Origin: Streptomyces sp. NBC_00457
GTDB taxonomy: Bacteria; Actinomycetota; Actinomycetes; Streptomycetales; Streptomycetaceae
DNA length: 64,000 bases
Assembly: GCF_036014015.1 (NCBI RefSeq)
Contig: NZ_CP107905.1
Span: 8,246,001-8,310,000, forward strand
Direction: 5' to 3'
Shown: one piece after another, positions 17,054 to 26,700 of the stretch
Layout of the letters: each line of letters opens with the position of its first letter
Position numbering within the stretch: the first letter of the stretch is position 1
Notes under the pieces: generated by a model
Databases searched by the model: none
Seen by the model: only the letters and a program-made list of their open reading frames with translations
Told to the model about the DNA's origin: nothing
Position numbers and translations under genes: made by a program

Positions 17054-17868
17054 GTATTCGCCCCTCGCTCGCGCAGCGCCTTGCGGGCCTCGGGGTCGGC
17101 CTTGCGGTAGCCGTGGAAATGGCCGGGGTGGTACAGGTGCGAGCGGGTGCCCTGCGCGTCGAGGGCGGGGCCGACCAGGAAGAGGGTGTGCTTCCAGAGC
17201 TTGTGCTCCTTGACCGTCTCCTCCAGGGTCGCGATCGTGCAGCGCACGACCAGTTCCTCGGGCCAGGTCGCCTGGTAGGCGACGACGACCGGGGTCGACG
17301 TCGGATAGCCGCCCTCCAGCAGCTCCCGTACGAGCTGTCCGCTCCGGGCGGCCGACAGGAAGATCGCCATGGTCGTGCCGTGCTTGGCGAACTCGCGCAC
17401 CTCTTCCCCGGGCGGCATCGGCGTCTTGCCGCCGCCCAGCCGGGTCAGCACGACGGACTGCGCCACCTCGGGGATCGTCAGCTCCCGCTGGGCGAGCGCG
17501 GCGACGGCGGAGAAGGCGGAGACGCCGGGTACGACCTCGGTGGCGATGCCGAGCGCGGCACACCGGTCGAGCTGCTCCTGCGTACCGCCCCAGAGAGCGG
17601 GGTCCCCGGAGTGAATACGGGCGACCCGCAGACCATCGGTCCGGGCACGCTCGTACACGGCGACCACGTCCTCCAGGGACATCGTCGCCGAGTCCAGGAT
17701 CTCCGCGTCCTCGCGCGCATGCTCGAGGACCTCCGCCTGGACCAGGCTCGCCGCCCAGATCACGACGTCGGCCTCGGCGATGGCGCGCGCGGCACGGAAC
17801 GTCAGCAGATCGGCGGCGCCGGGGCCGGCACCGACGAAGGTCACCTTGCCGGCGGTGGCATCGGCCAT
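17050..17868 (-). CDS. cobM: Precorrin-4 C11-methyltransferase
   Basis: A 272-residue SAM-dependent tetrapyrrole methylase. VTFVGAGPGAADLLTFRAARAI, ARIHSGDPALWGGTQEQ and VPGVSAFSAVAALAQRELT place it firmly in CobM/CbiF. ATG 17868, with GAGAGGA about 9 bp upstream, gives the family length; the longer frame head is unlike CobM. First gene of the downstream cobalamin block cobM-cbiET-cobJ-cobH-cbiX-cobC, all overlapping by 4-11 bp, so translation is coupled throughout. Confidence 0.95.
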   Translation of the reverse strand: MADATAGKVTFVGAGPGAADLLTFRAARAIAEADVVIWAASLVQAEVLEHAREDAEILDSATMSLEDVVAVYERARTDGLRVARIHSGDPALWGGTQEQLDRCAALGIATEVVPGVSAFSAVAALAQRELTIPEVAQSVVLTRLGGGKTPMPPGEEVREFAKHGTTMAIFLSAARSGQLVRELLEGGYPTSTPVVVAYQATWPEELVVRCTIATLEETVKEHKLWKHTLFLVGPALDAQGTRSHLYHPGHFHGYRKADPEARKALRERGANT

Positions 17869-17891
17869 GGGAAATCGGTCCTCTCGTACAA

Positions 17892-17923
17892 GCACAGCGG
17901 TCTGACAAGCTGCAAAGCGGTCT
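17892..17923. repeat. Direct repeat upstream of cobM
   Basis: GCACAGCGGTCT (17892-17903) and GCAAAGCGGTCT (17912-17923), 11 of 12 identical and spaced 20 bp start to start, i.e. two helical turns. They sit 24-55 bp upstream of cobM in the gap shared with the divergent ZIP gene. The arrangement resembles a binding site for a dimeric regulator; no regulator is identified. No cobalamin riboswitch is visible in this gap. Confidence 0.4.
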
Positions 17924-18002
17924 TGCGAAGTCGGGCGAAAAGTCAGTGCATACGGGGGTGCCGCACATGCGCGCACGCAGGGTGATCGGATAGCAAAGCC
18001 CT

Positions 18003-18719
18003 ATGGCGGTCTTCGTCGCGCTCGGCGCGTTCCTGATGACGCTGGCCGGCGGCTGGACGGCACAGCGTGTGACCGACCGCCGTCATCTGGTCCTGGGCCT
18101 GGCCGGCGGCCTGATGCTGGGCGTGGTCGGCCTGGACCTGCTGCCGGAGGCGCTCGACGCGGCGGACGCGGACGTCTTCGGCGTACCGGCGGCCCTGGTG
18201 CTCTTCGTGGCGGGTTTCCTCCTCGCCCACCTGGTGCAACGGCTGCTGGCAGCACGCGCGGCGCATGAGCCGAACGGCCGGACGCCCGAGGTGGGCCTGT
18301 CGGCGGGGGCCGCGATGGTCGGGCACAGCGCGATGGACGGCATCGCGATCGGCGCCGCGTTCCAGGTCGGTGGGGACATGGGCGTGACGGTCGCGCTCGC
18401 CGTGATCGCGCACGACTTCGCGGACGGCTTCAACACGTACACGATCACTCGCCTGTACGGGAACGCCCGCCGCCGGGCGCTCGCCATGCTGGTGGCGGAC
18501 GCGGCGGCCCCCGTCGCGGGCGCGGCCTCGACGCTCCTGTTCACCATCCCGGAGGAGCTGCTCGGCTACTACCTCGGCCTGTTCGGCGGCGCACTGCTCT
18601 ACCTCGCCGCGTCCGAGATCCTCCCCGAGGCCCACCACCTGCGCCCCGCCCGCTCGACCCTGCTCTGCACGGTCGCCGGAGCGGCGTTCATCTGGCTGGT
18701 GGTAGGCATCTCCGGCTGA
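18003..18719 (+). CDS. ZIP-family metal transporter
   Basis: A 238-residue membrane protein with about seven or eight hydrophobic segments. GHSAMDGIAIGAAFQ and HDFADGFNTYTITRLYG match the paired metal-binding helices IV and V of ZIP transporters (HS..DG, H..xDG). It lies between two cobalamin blocks and is divergent from cobM, so cobalt (or zinc) import for corrin synthesis is a reasonable guess; the metal cannot be read from sequence. No Shine-Dalgarno site precedes ATG 18003, suggesting a leaderless mRNA. Confidence 0.85.
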   Translation: MAVFVALGAFLMTLAGGWTAQRVTDRRHLVLGLAGGLMLGVVGLDLLPEALDAADADVFGVPAALVLFVAGFLLAHLVQRLLAARAAHEPNGRTPEVGLSAGAAMVGHSAMDGIAIGAAFQVGGDMGVTVALAVIAHDFADGFNTYTITRLYGNARRRALAMLVADAAAPVAGAASTLLFTIPEELLGYYLGLFGGALLYLAASEILPEAHHLRPARSTLLCTVAGAAFIWLVVGISG

Positions 18720-18739
18720 ACCGTCCGGACCGCGGCCGT

Positions 18740-19474
18740 TCACAGCTTCCCGCCCCGCCCGCCGTCGCGCCGCGCGGGCGCGATGAGCGTCGACAGATAG
18801 GGGAGAGGTTCACCGTCGAGCTCGGCGGCAGGCCGCACGGACTCCTCCGGCAGCCCGAGCGCCGATCCCCATACGGCATCGTCCAGCCGCCCGGTCTCCC
18901 GCAGCGCCTCCGCGACCTCCCCGGCCTGCCGCCCGAACTTGTACGCGACGACGGTCCCCGGCCCGGCCAGCGCATCCTTGAGCACGGCGGCCCCCGCGGT
19001 CACCGGCACGAGCGTGAGCGGCTCGGTCCCCTCGGTCAGCACGGCCCCGGACCGCGAGGCGAGATCCTGCATGGCGGTGATCCCAGGCACGGTCTCGACT
19101 ACCGTCCCCGGCACCAACTCGCCGATGGTCTGCGCAAGATAGGTGAACGTGGAGTAGACGTTGGGATCCCCGATGGTGGCAAAGGCAACGGCCCCGTACG
19201 TGGTGAGGAGCCGGGCCACCCGCTCCCCGGCAGCGTCCCAGGCGGCCTCGCGCCGCCCCCGATCACTCCGCTCGTTCAGCGCGAAGACGACCCGCACGAC
19301 TTTCTCTTCGGGAACGTAATGCAAGACGGTGGCCTCGGCCCGCCCCCGCTCCCCGGTATCCATGACCGGCACGACGACGACATCGGCGGCACGCAGAGCA
19401 TTGACGCCCTTGACGGTCACCAGCTCCGGATCGCCGGGACCCACCCCGACTCCGATCAACCTGCTGCTGCTCAT
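18740..19474 (-). CDS. cobI: Precorrin-2 C20-methyltransferase
   Basis: A 244-residue SAM methyltransferase converting precorrin-2 to precorrin-3A. LIGVGVGPGDPELVTVKGV at the start, ATIGDPNVYSTFTYLAQTI and VETVPGITAMQDLASR are CobI/CbiL landmarks. ATG 19474 overlaps the cobB stop (ATGA); a longer frame exists but reads through cobB. Last gene of the cbiB-to-cobI operon; it converges on the ZIP gene with 20 bp between stops. Confidence 0.95.
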   Translation of the reverse strand: MSSSRLIGVGVGPGDPELVTVKGVNALRAADVVVVPVMDTGERGRAEATVLHYVPEEKVVRVVFALNERSDRGRREAAWDAAGERVARLLTTYGAVAFATIGDPNVYSTFTYLAQTIGELVPGTVVETVPGITAMQDLASRSGAVLTEGTEPLTLVPVTAGAAVLKDALAGPGTVVAYKFGRQAGEVAEALRETGRLDDAVWGSALGLPEESVRPAAELDGEPLPYLSTLIAPARRDGGRGGKL

Positions 19475-21162
19475 GACGTCCGGCACCTCTCCACGAACCG
19501 ACGGGCCACACCGGGCTCGGACGCCCAGTGCGTGTGCAGATAACTCGCGTGCACACCCTGTTGTACGAAACCTTCGACCCGCCGCCGAGGAGCAAGCACA
19601 CCCCATGCGGGAGCGGCCCCCGCCCCCGGCTCGACGACCGTCCGATGAAACTCATGCCCCCGCATCCGCACGCCGGCGTCCGCGATCACACTGTCACTCA
19701 CGGCAACAGCATCCCGATACCCCAACGTGAGCCGCCCGCTCATCCGGGCCGCCGCATCAAGCACCCCGCACATAGGCAGCCCATCCAACTCCCGGCACAG
19801 ATAGAGCAGCCCAGCACACTCGGCGGCGACAGGAGCCCCGGCCTCCGCGAGGGCGGCGACAGCTTTGCGCAGGGGTTCGTTGGCGGACAGCTCAGCGGCA
19901 TACACCTCGGGAAACCCACCCCCGATGACCAACCCACGTGTCCCGTCGGGCAGTTGCTCATCACGGAGGGGATCGAAGGCGACGACTTCAGCACCGGCGG
20001 CGGTCAGTAGCTCCGTATGCTCGGCATAGGAGAACGTGAAGGCTGAACCACCGGCAACGGCAACAACCGGCCTGTCTCGCATGGAGCGCCGGTCCGCACA
20101 ATCCAGCCCGTCCGGCGTTTGAGGCCGGGTGGCGCCATCCCGATCCCCCACCCACCCGCAGGGGGCTGACCCTTGAACACCGTCCGTGTAATCCAGCCCG
20201 TCCGGCGGCTCAGGGATTTTCAGCCCCTCCGGCGTTTGAGGAGCGGGGTCCAGGGGCGGAGCCCCGCGGGGGTGCGGGGGCGGAGCCCCGGTGGGGGTCT
20301 GGGGGCGAAGCCCCGGCGGGGTGCAGGGGCGGAGCCCCGCGGGGGTCCAGGGGGCGGAGCCCCCTGGCGGGGTCGAAGGGGCGGAGCCCCTGGAGGATGG
20401 GACGGGTAGGGGCGGCGGGGGCGAAGAACCCAGCACCTCAGCCGCATCCCAAGCCGCACAAGACAACGCACCCGCGCTCCGCGCAAGCTCCAGCAGCCCC
20501 TCGAGATCGCACCCTCGCGCAACCTGCTCCGCCATCGCCGCAACAGCCGCCTCCGCCTCCCCCCGCCGCTCCGCAACCGGAACCAGCCCCAGATGCCGCG
20601 ACGGCGTATCCACCTGCGGCGCCCGCCTCAACACCCCCAGAACCGGCACCCCCACCGACTCCAACGCCTCCCGCAACAACTCCTCATGCCGATCCGAAGC
20701 CACCTTGTTCAGGATCACGCCCCCGACCCGAACCTCCGGATCCCACGACACGAACCCATGCACCAACGCCGCCACGGACCGAGACTGCGACGACGCATCG
20801 ACAACCAGCACCACCGGCGCCCGCAGCAACTTCGCCACATGAGCGGTCGACGCCAGCTCACCCTCCCCCGCAGCCCCGTCATACAGCCCCATCACCCCCT
20901 CGACGACGGCGATGTCACACCCCCGCGCCCCATGCGCGAACAACGGCCCGATCAACTCCGGCCCGCACAGATACGCATCGAGATTCCGCCCCACCCGCCC
21001 GGTGGCCAGCGCGTGATACCCGGGATCGATGTAGTCCGGCCCCACCTTGTGCGGAGACACGACAAGCCCCCGCGCGGCGAACGCGGCCATCAACCCCGTG
21101 GCCACGGTGGTCTTACCGCTGCCCGACGACGGCGCGGCGACGACCACCCGAGGAACAGACAT
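19471..21162 (-). CDS. cobB: Hydrogenobyrinate/cobyrinate a,c-diamide synthase with expanded linker
   Basis: A 563-residue CobB/CbiA amidating the a and c side chains. The N-terminal P-loop domain has APSSGSGKTTVA, KVGPDYIDPGYH and VVEGVMGLYDG. The C-terminal class I glutaminase domain has VIGGGFPEVYA, the nucleophile Cys in AAECAGLLYLC and His in GHEFH. Between about residues 245 and 360 lies a Pro/Gly-rich, low-complexity linker encoded by repeats, roughly 100 residues more than typical CobB (about 460). ATG 21162 is chosen; GTG 21165 and GTG 21168 are also possible. Confidence 0.93.
   Translation of the reverse strand: MSVPRVVVAAPSSGSGKTTVATGLMAAFAARGLVVSPHKVGPDYIDPGYHALATGRVGRNLDAYLCGPELIGPLFAHGARGCDIAVVEGVMGLYDGAAGEGELASTAHVAKLLRAPVVLVVDASSQSRSVAALVHGFVSWDPEVRVGGVILNKVASDRHEELLREALESVGVPVLGVLRRAPQVDTPSRHLGLVPVAERRGEAEAAVAAMAEQVARGCDLEGLLELARSAGALSCAAWDAAEVLGSSPPPPLPVPSSRGSAPSTPPGGSAPWTPAGLRPCTPPGLRPQTPTGAPPPHPRGAPPLDPAPQTPEGLKIPEPPDGLDYTDGVQGSAPCGWVGDRDGATRPQTPDGLDCADRRSMRDRPVVAVAGGSAFTFSYAEHTELLTAAGAEVVAFDPLRDEQLPDGTRGLVIGGGFPEVYAAELSANEPLRKAVAALAEAGAPVAAECAGLLYLCRELDGLPMCGVLDAAARMSGRLTLGYRDAVAVSDSVIADAGVRMRGHEFHRTVVEPGAGAAPAWGVLAPRRRVEGFVQQGVHASYLHTHWASEPGVARRFVERCRTS
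20100..20400. repeat. Dispersed-repeat cluster forming the CobB linker
   Basis: Contains repeats of CAGCCCGTCCGGCG(TTTGAGG) at about 20104, 20190 and 20222. These are followed by five or six short units built on GGGGCGGAGCCCC, imperfect palindromes 20-27 bp apart, at 20253-20395. These motifs are familiar as intergenic repeats in Streptomyces genomes; here the whole stretch stays in the cobB frame. Confidence 0.8.
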
Positions 21163-21761
21163 CACCACTCGATGCCTCTCTGCCCCTTCTGCCCGACGTC
21201 CATCGGATGCTTGACCTTGGACATGTCGGTCACGAGATCGGCGAGGTCGACCAGCTTCTCGGGCGCGTTCCGTCCGGTGATCAAGACATGCTGGGTACCG
21301 GGCCGGTCCCGCAGCACGGAGATCACCTCATCGGTGTCCACCCAACCCCAGTGCATCGGATAGGCGAACTCGTCCAGCACGTACAGCTTGTACGTCTCGG
21401 CCGCCAGATCCCGCTTGACCTGCTCCCAGCCCTCCCGGGCCTTCTCCTCGTTGTCCATCTGCTGATCACGCTGCACCCATGACCAGCCCTCGCCCATCTT
21501 GTGCCAGTCGACGGACCCGCCCTCACCACTGGCACCGAGCACCCGCAGCGCGTTCTCCTCGCCGACCTTCCACTTGGCGGACTTGACGAACTGGAACACC
21601 CCGATGGGCCACCCCTGATTCCAGGCCCTGAGCGCCAGCCCGAAAGCGGCGGTCGACTTGCCCTTCCCGACCCCCGTATGCACGACCACCAAAGGCCGGT
21701 TACGCCGCTGACGAGTCGTCAGCCCATCGTCCGGCACGACACTCGGCTGTCCCTGAGGCAT
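21162..21761 (-). CDS. cobO: Cob(I)yrinic acid a,c-diamide adenosyltransferase
   Basis: A 199-residue ATP:corrinoid adenosyltransferase of the CobA/BtuR/CobO type. The P-loop HTGVGKGKSTAAFGLALRA is at residues 28-46, followed by GWPIGVFQFVKSAKW and VLDEFAYPMHWGWVD (Walker B-like). It adds the 5'-deoxyadenosyl upper ligand. ATG 21761 overlaps the chlID stop by one base (TAATG) and the cobB start overlaps its stop. Confidence 0.96.
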   Translation of the reverse strand: MPQGQPSVVPDDGLTTRQRRNRPLVVVHTGVGKGKSTAAFGLALRAWNQGWPIGVFQFVKSAKWKVGEENALRVLGASGEGGSVDWHKMGEGWSWVQRDQQMDNEEKAREGWEQVKRDLAAETYKLYVLDEFAYPMHWGWVDTDEVISVLRDRPGTQHVLITGRNAPEKLVDLADLVTDMSKVKHPMDVGQKGQRGIEW

Positions 21762-23767
21762 TACGCGGCCCTCCTCTGTACGTCCTTCACCAGCCCGGCG
21801 ATGGAGTCCGCCCGCAGCTCGTCCAGCGTCACGGCCGTACCCCCCAGCTCACCGGCAAGCTGCCCCGCGAGCCCCAGCCGCACGGGCCCCGCCTCACAGT
21901 CGACCACCACCGAAGCGATCCCCTCGGCCGCGAACAACCGAGCCGCACGCCCGGCCAGCACCACCGGCTCCGGCCCACCGGTCGCCCGACCGTCCGTCAC
22001 CAGCACAACCAGGGCCCGCCGAGCGGGATCCCGCAGCCGCTCCACCCGCAGCACGTCATGCGCCTTCAGCAACCCGGCGGCCAGCGGCGTCCGCCCACCG
22101 GTCGGCAGGGACTCCAGCCGAGCGGCAGCGGCATCCACGGACGAGGTCGGCGGCAGAGCCACCTCCGCGCTCGCTCCCCGGAACGTCACCAACCCCACCT
22201 TGTCCCGCCGCTGATACGCATCCAGCAGCAGAGACACCACAGCTCCCTTCACGGCACTCATCCGCTGCCGCGCCGCCATCGACCCGGACGCGTCGACGAC
22301 GAACAGCACGAGATTCCCCTCGCGCCCTTCCCGCGTCGCCTGCCGCAGATCGTCCCGCCGCACGACGAGCCCACGCCCGACCCGCCCGCGCGCCCGCTGA
22401 TACGGCGCCGCCGCCTGCACGGTCGCCGCCAGATGCAGCTTGGTCAGCGCCCCCCGTGGCCGCCGCGCCCCCGTCGTCCGCCCGTGCTCGGTCCGCGCCC
22501 GCGAACGCCGCCCGGCGGCACCCTGCCCGATACCGGGGACGCTCAGCACCTTCGTCCGAAACGGTTCCGAGGCCCGTACGGCCGACTGCTCCCCGGCACC
22601 GGAGGCCTGCGGCTCGCCGTCCTCACCGGCCTCGGGCCGGGCGCCCGTGTCACCACCCTGCGGACCCTCGTCCGGAGCCGGCTCCCCGCCACCCCCGCCC
22701 GGACCCGGCCCACCGTCATCAGGATCGGGATCGTGGTCGCCGTCGCCGTCTGTGTCGCCGGAGAATTCCTCCAGCGTCTCGTCGAGCTTGTCCTCGTCAA
22801 GTCCCGGTGCGTCAAAGGGATTCCGTCGCCGCCGGTGCGGCAGCGCGAGCAGTGCGGCCTGCCGTACGTCCTCCGCCAGTACCTCGGTCCGCCCGGCCCA
22901 CGCCGCGAGCGCGGTGGCCGTCCGCGCCATCACGATGTCGGCCCGCATGCCGTCCACCTCGAACGCGGCACAGGTCGCCGCGATCTGCCGCAGCGCCCCG
23001 TCGCCCAGCCGCACCGACGGCAGCAACTCCCTTGCGGCGACGATACGTTGACGTACCGCAGCCTCCTCGTCCGCCCAACGGGCCGCGAAACCGGCCGGAT
23101 CGTCGTCGTAGGCGAGCCTGCGCCGTACGACCTCCACCCGCTGCTCCGGCTCACGCGACGCGGCGACCTCCACGGTCAGCCCGAACCGGTCGAGCAACTG
23201 CGGCCGCAGCTCGCCCTCTTCGGGGTTCATGGTCCCGACGAGCAGGAAACGCGCGGCGTGCCGGACCGACACCCCCTCCCGCTCGACATACGACGCACCC
23301 ATCGCGGCCGCGTCCAGAAGCAGGTCGACCAGGTGGTCGTGGAGCAGGTTGACCTCGTCGACGTAGAGGATCCCGCGGTGCGCGTCGGCGAGCAGGCCGG
23401 GCTCGAAGGCCTTGACGCCTTCCGCCAGCGCCCGCTCGATGTCGAGCGCGCCGACGAGCCGGTCCTCGGAGGCACCGACGGGCAACTCGACCATGCGCGC
23501 GGGACGCGTGGTCCCTCTGCCGGTCTCGTGCGGTCCGTCGGGACAGCCCGGGTCGGGCGCGCCCGGGTCGCAGGAGAAACGGCACCCGGCGACCACGTCC
23601 ACCGCCGGCAGCAGTACCGAAAGCGCCCGCACCGCCGTCGACTTGGCCGTGCCCTTCTCACCGCGCACGAGCACACCGCCCACCGCCGGTGACACGGCGT
23701 TCAGCAGCAGCGCGAGCCGCAGATCGTCCTGGCCGACCACGGCCGTGAAGGGAAAGGGAGTACTCAC
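21761..23767 (-). CDS. ChlI/ChlD-type ATPase subunit of cobaltochelatase
   Basis: A 668-residue fusion of a MoxR/ChlI AAA+ ATPase and a ChlD-like von Willebrand A domain. Walker A GEKGTAKST is near residue 36, VDEVNLLHDHLVDLLLD is Walker B and GTMNPEEGELRPQLLDRFG is sensor-like. A very acidic, Gly/Pro-rich linker follows at about residues 325-390 (DGDHDPDPDDGG). The MIDAS motif DASGS of the VWA domain is near 493. In actinobacteria this protein replaces CobS/CobT as partner of CobN. GTG 23767 overlaps the cobN stop. Confidence 0.93.
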   Translation of the reverse strand: MSTPFPFTAVVGQDDLRLALLLNAVSPAVGGVLVRGEKGTAKSTAVRALSVLLPAVDVVAGCRFSCDPGAPDPGCPDGPHETGRGTTRPARMVELPVGASEDRLVGALDIERALAEGVKAFEPGLLADAHRGILYVDEVNLLHDHLVDLLLDAAAMGASYVEREGVSVRHAARFLLVGTMNPEEGELRPQLLDRFGLTVEVAASREPEQRVEVVRRRLAYDDDPAGFAARWADEEAAVRQRIVAARELLPSVRLGDGALRQIAATCAAFEVDGMRADIVMARTATALAAWAGRTEVLAEDVRQAALLALPHRRRRNPFDAPGLDEDKLDETLEEFSGDTDGDGDHDPDPDDGGPGPGGGGGEPAPDEGPQGGDTGARPEAGEDGEPQASGAGEQSAVRASEPFRTKVLSVPGIGQGAAGRRSRARTEHGRTTGARRPRGALTKLHLAATVQAAAPYQRARGRVGRGLVVRRDDLRQATREGREGNLVLFVVDASGSMAARQRMSAVKGAVVSLLLDAYQRRDKVGLVTFRGASAEVALPPTSSVDAAAARLESLPTGGRTPLAAGLLKAHDVLRVERLRDPARRALVVLVTDGRATGGPEPVVLAGRAARLFAAEGIASVVVDCEAGPVRLGLAGQLAGELGGTAVTLDELRADSIAGLVKDVQRRAA

Positions 23768-26700
23768 TGGTCGTCGCCCTCCAGGTCGCCTTCGAGCTCC
23801 AGATAGGTGGCCCGCAGCCGCTCCAGCGTGTCCGCGTCCGGCTCCGCCCACAGTCCACGGTCGGCCGCTTCGAGCAGCCGCTCGGTGATGCCGCGCAGCG
23901 CCCACGGGTTGGACTTCTTCATGAAGTCCCGGTTCTCCGGGTCGAAGACGTACTCGGCGCTCAGCTTCTCGTACATCCAGTCGTCGACGACCCCGGCCGT
24001 CGCGTCGTACCCGAAGAGGTAGTCGACGGTCGCCGCCATCTCGAAGGCGCCCTTGTAGCCGTGCCGCCGCATCGCCGCCATCCAGCGCGGGTTGACCACG
24101 CGGGCGCGGAAGACGCGGTGGGTCTCCTCGCCGAGGGTGCGGGTCTTGACCTGGTCGGGGGTGGCGGAGTCGCCGACGTACGCCTCGGGGCTGGTGCCCG
24201 TCAGATGGCGCACCATGGCGACCATGCCGCCGTGGTACTGGAAGTAGTCGTCGGCGTCGACGAGGTCGTGCTCGCGCGTGTCGACGTTCTTCGCGGCGAC
24301 CGCGATCCGCCGGAACGCCGTCTCCATGTCCCCGCGCGCCGCCCGCCCGTCGAGCCCGCGCCCGTAGGCGTAGCCGCCCCAGACGGCGTACACCTCGGCG
24401 AGGTCCGCGTCGGACCGCCAGTTGCGGGCGTCGATGAGCGGGAGCAGCCCGGCGCCGTACGCGCCCGGCTTCGAGCCGAAGATACGGGCCGTCGCGCGCC
24501 GTCGGTCGCCGTGTTCGGCGGTGTCCGCGTCGGCATGGGCGCGTACGTAGTTCTGGTCGGCGGGCTCGTCCAGCTCGGCGACCTTGCGTACGGCGTCGTC
24601 GATCAGCCCGACCACATGCGGGAACGCGTCCCGGAAGAAGCCGGAGATGCGGACCGTGACGTCGATGCGGGGCCGGCCCAGCTCCGCCAGGGGCACGATC
24701 TCGAAGCCGGTCACGCGTCGCGAGGCGTCGTCCCACACCGGTCGGCAGCCGAGCAGCGCGAGGATCTCGGCGATGTCGTCGCCCTGGGTGCGCATGGCGG
24801 ACGTACCCCAGACCGTCAGGCCGACGGACTTCGGGTAATCCCCGGTGTCCTGGAGGTACCGCTGCACCAGCGAGTCCGCGAGGGACTGACCGACCTCCCA
24901 ACTCAGCCTGGACGGGATGGCCTTGGGGTCGACGGAGTAGAAGTTGCGGCCGGTCGGCAGGACGTTGACGAGCCCGCGGGTGGGGGAGCCGGAGGGGCCC
25001 GCCGGGATGTATCCGCCGTCGAGGGCCTTGAGGATGTGCCCGATCTCGTCGGTGGTGCGCGCGAGCCGGGGCACGACCTCGGAACAAGCGAACTCCAACA
25101 CGGCCACGGCGTCCGGGAGTTCGGTGCCGAGGACGTCGGCGACCAGGGGACGGGCCGCCGAGACCACCCAGTCGCGCTCCTCCATCCCCTCCGCCATCCT
25201 CCGGCACAGCTGCTCCAGCAGGTCGATCGTGTCGGCGGCGGAACGGGCGGGGCCTTCGACGAGGTCCGACAGCTCGACCGGAACCTTCAGCGGAGCCCCC
25301 GGCTCGGCCAGCAACTCCTTCTCGCTGAGCCCGAAATGGGCCGCGAGGGAAGCCCTGAGTCCCGGCAGGGCGTTCGCCTGGCCACCCCACACCTGCGAGG
25401 CACGCAGCACGGCGAGTACGAGGTTCACGCGCGGCTCGCCGACCGGGCCACCGCCCAGGATGTGCAGCCCGTCGCGGATCTGCACGTCCTTGATCTCGCA
25501 CAGATAGCCGTCGATGTGCATGACGAACTCGTCGAACGCGTCGTCGTCCGGCTGGTCGTCCACATGCAGGTCGTGATGCAGCTCGGCCGCCTTGACCAGC
25601 GTCCAGATCTGCGCACGGACCGCCGGGGCCTTCGTCGGGTCCAGGTCGGAGACCAGCGCGTACTCGTCGAGCAGCTGCTCCAGCTTGGCCAGGTCGCCGT
25701 AGGTGTCGGCACGGGCCATCGGCGGTACGAGGTGGTCGACGACGGTGGCGTGGCCGCGGCGCTTGGCCTGGGTGCCCTCGCCCGGGTCGTTGACGATGAA
25801 CGGGTAGATCAACGGGAGTTCACCGAGCACGGCGTCCGGCGCACAGCCTCCGCTGAGCCCGAGTCCCTTGCCCGGCAGCCACTCCATCGTGCCGTGCTTG
25901 CCCATGTGCACGATGGCATCCGCGCCGAAGCTGTTCTCCAGCCACCGGTACGCCGCCATGTAGTGGTGCGACGGCGGCATGTCCGGGTCGTGATAGATCG
26001 CGATCGGGTTCTCGCCGAAGCCGCGCGGCGGCTGGATCATCACGACGACGTTCCCGAACTGGAGCGAGGCGAGCACGATGTCGTCCCCGTCGACGTACAG
26101 CGAGCCCGGCGGCTCCCCCCACGTCTCCAGCATGGCGTCCCGGAGTTCCGGGTCCAGCTTGTCGAACCACGCCTGGTAGTCGGCGAGCGGAACGCGCGCG
26201 GGCGCGGAAGCCAGCTGGTCCTCGGTCAGCCACTCGACGTCGTGTCCGCCGGCCTCGATGAGCCGGTGGATCAACTCGTCGCCGTTGTCGGGGTATTCGG
26301 TGAGGCTGTATCCGGCGTTCTTGAGGGCGTCCAGCAGCTGGATTGCCGACGCGGGCGTGTCGAGGCCGACCGCGTTGCCGACGCGCGAGTGCTTCGTCGG
26401 GTACGCGGTGAAGACGAGCGCGAGCTTCTTGTCGGCGTTCGCCTTGTGCTTCAACTTCGCATGCCGTACGGCGATCCCGGCGACCCGCGCGGCCCGCTCG
26501 GGGTCGGCGACGTACACGGGGACCTCGTCCGGGCCCTGCTCCTTGAAGGAGAAGGGGACCGTGATGAGCCGCCCGTCGAACTCCGGGATCGCGACCTGCA
26601 TCGCCGCGTCCATGGGGGAGAGGGCGGCGTCCGACTCGTTCCAGGCGGCCCGCGAGGAGGTCAGGCAAAGCCCTTGCAGCACCGGCACATCGAGGTCGGC

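Noticed and set aside
17869..18002. Second cobalamin riboswitch before cobM
   Set aside because: None of the conserved blocks seen at 30009-30096 are present in the gap; only a direct repeat was found.
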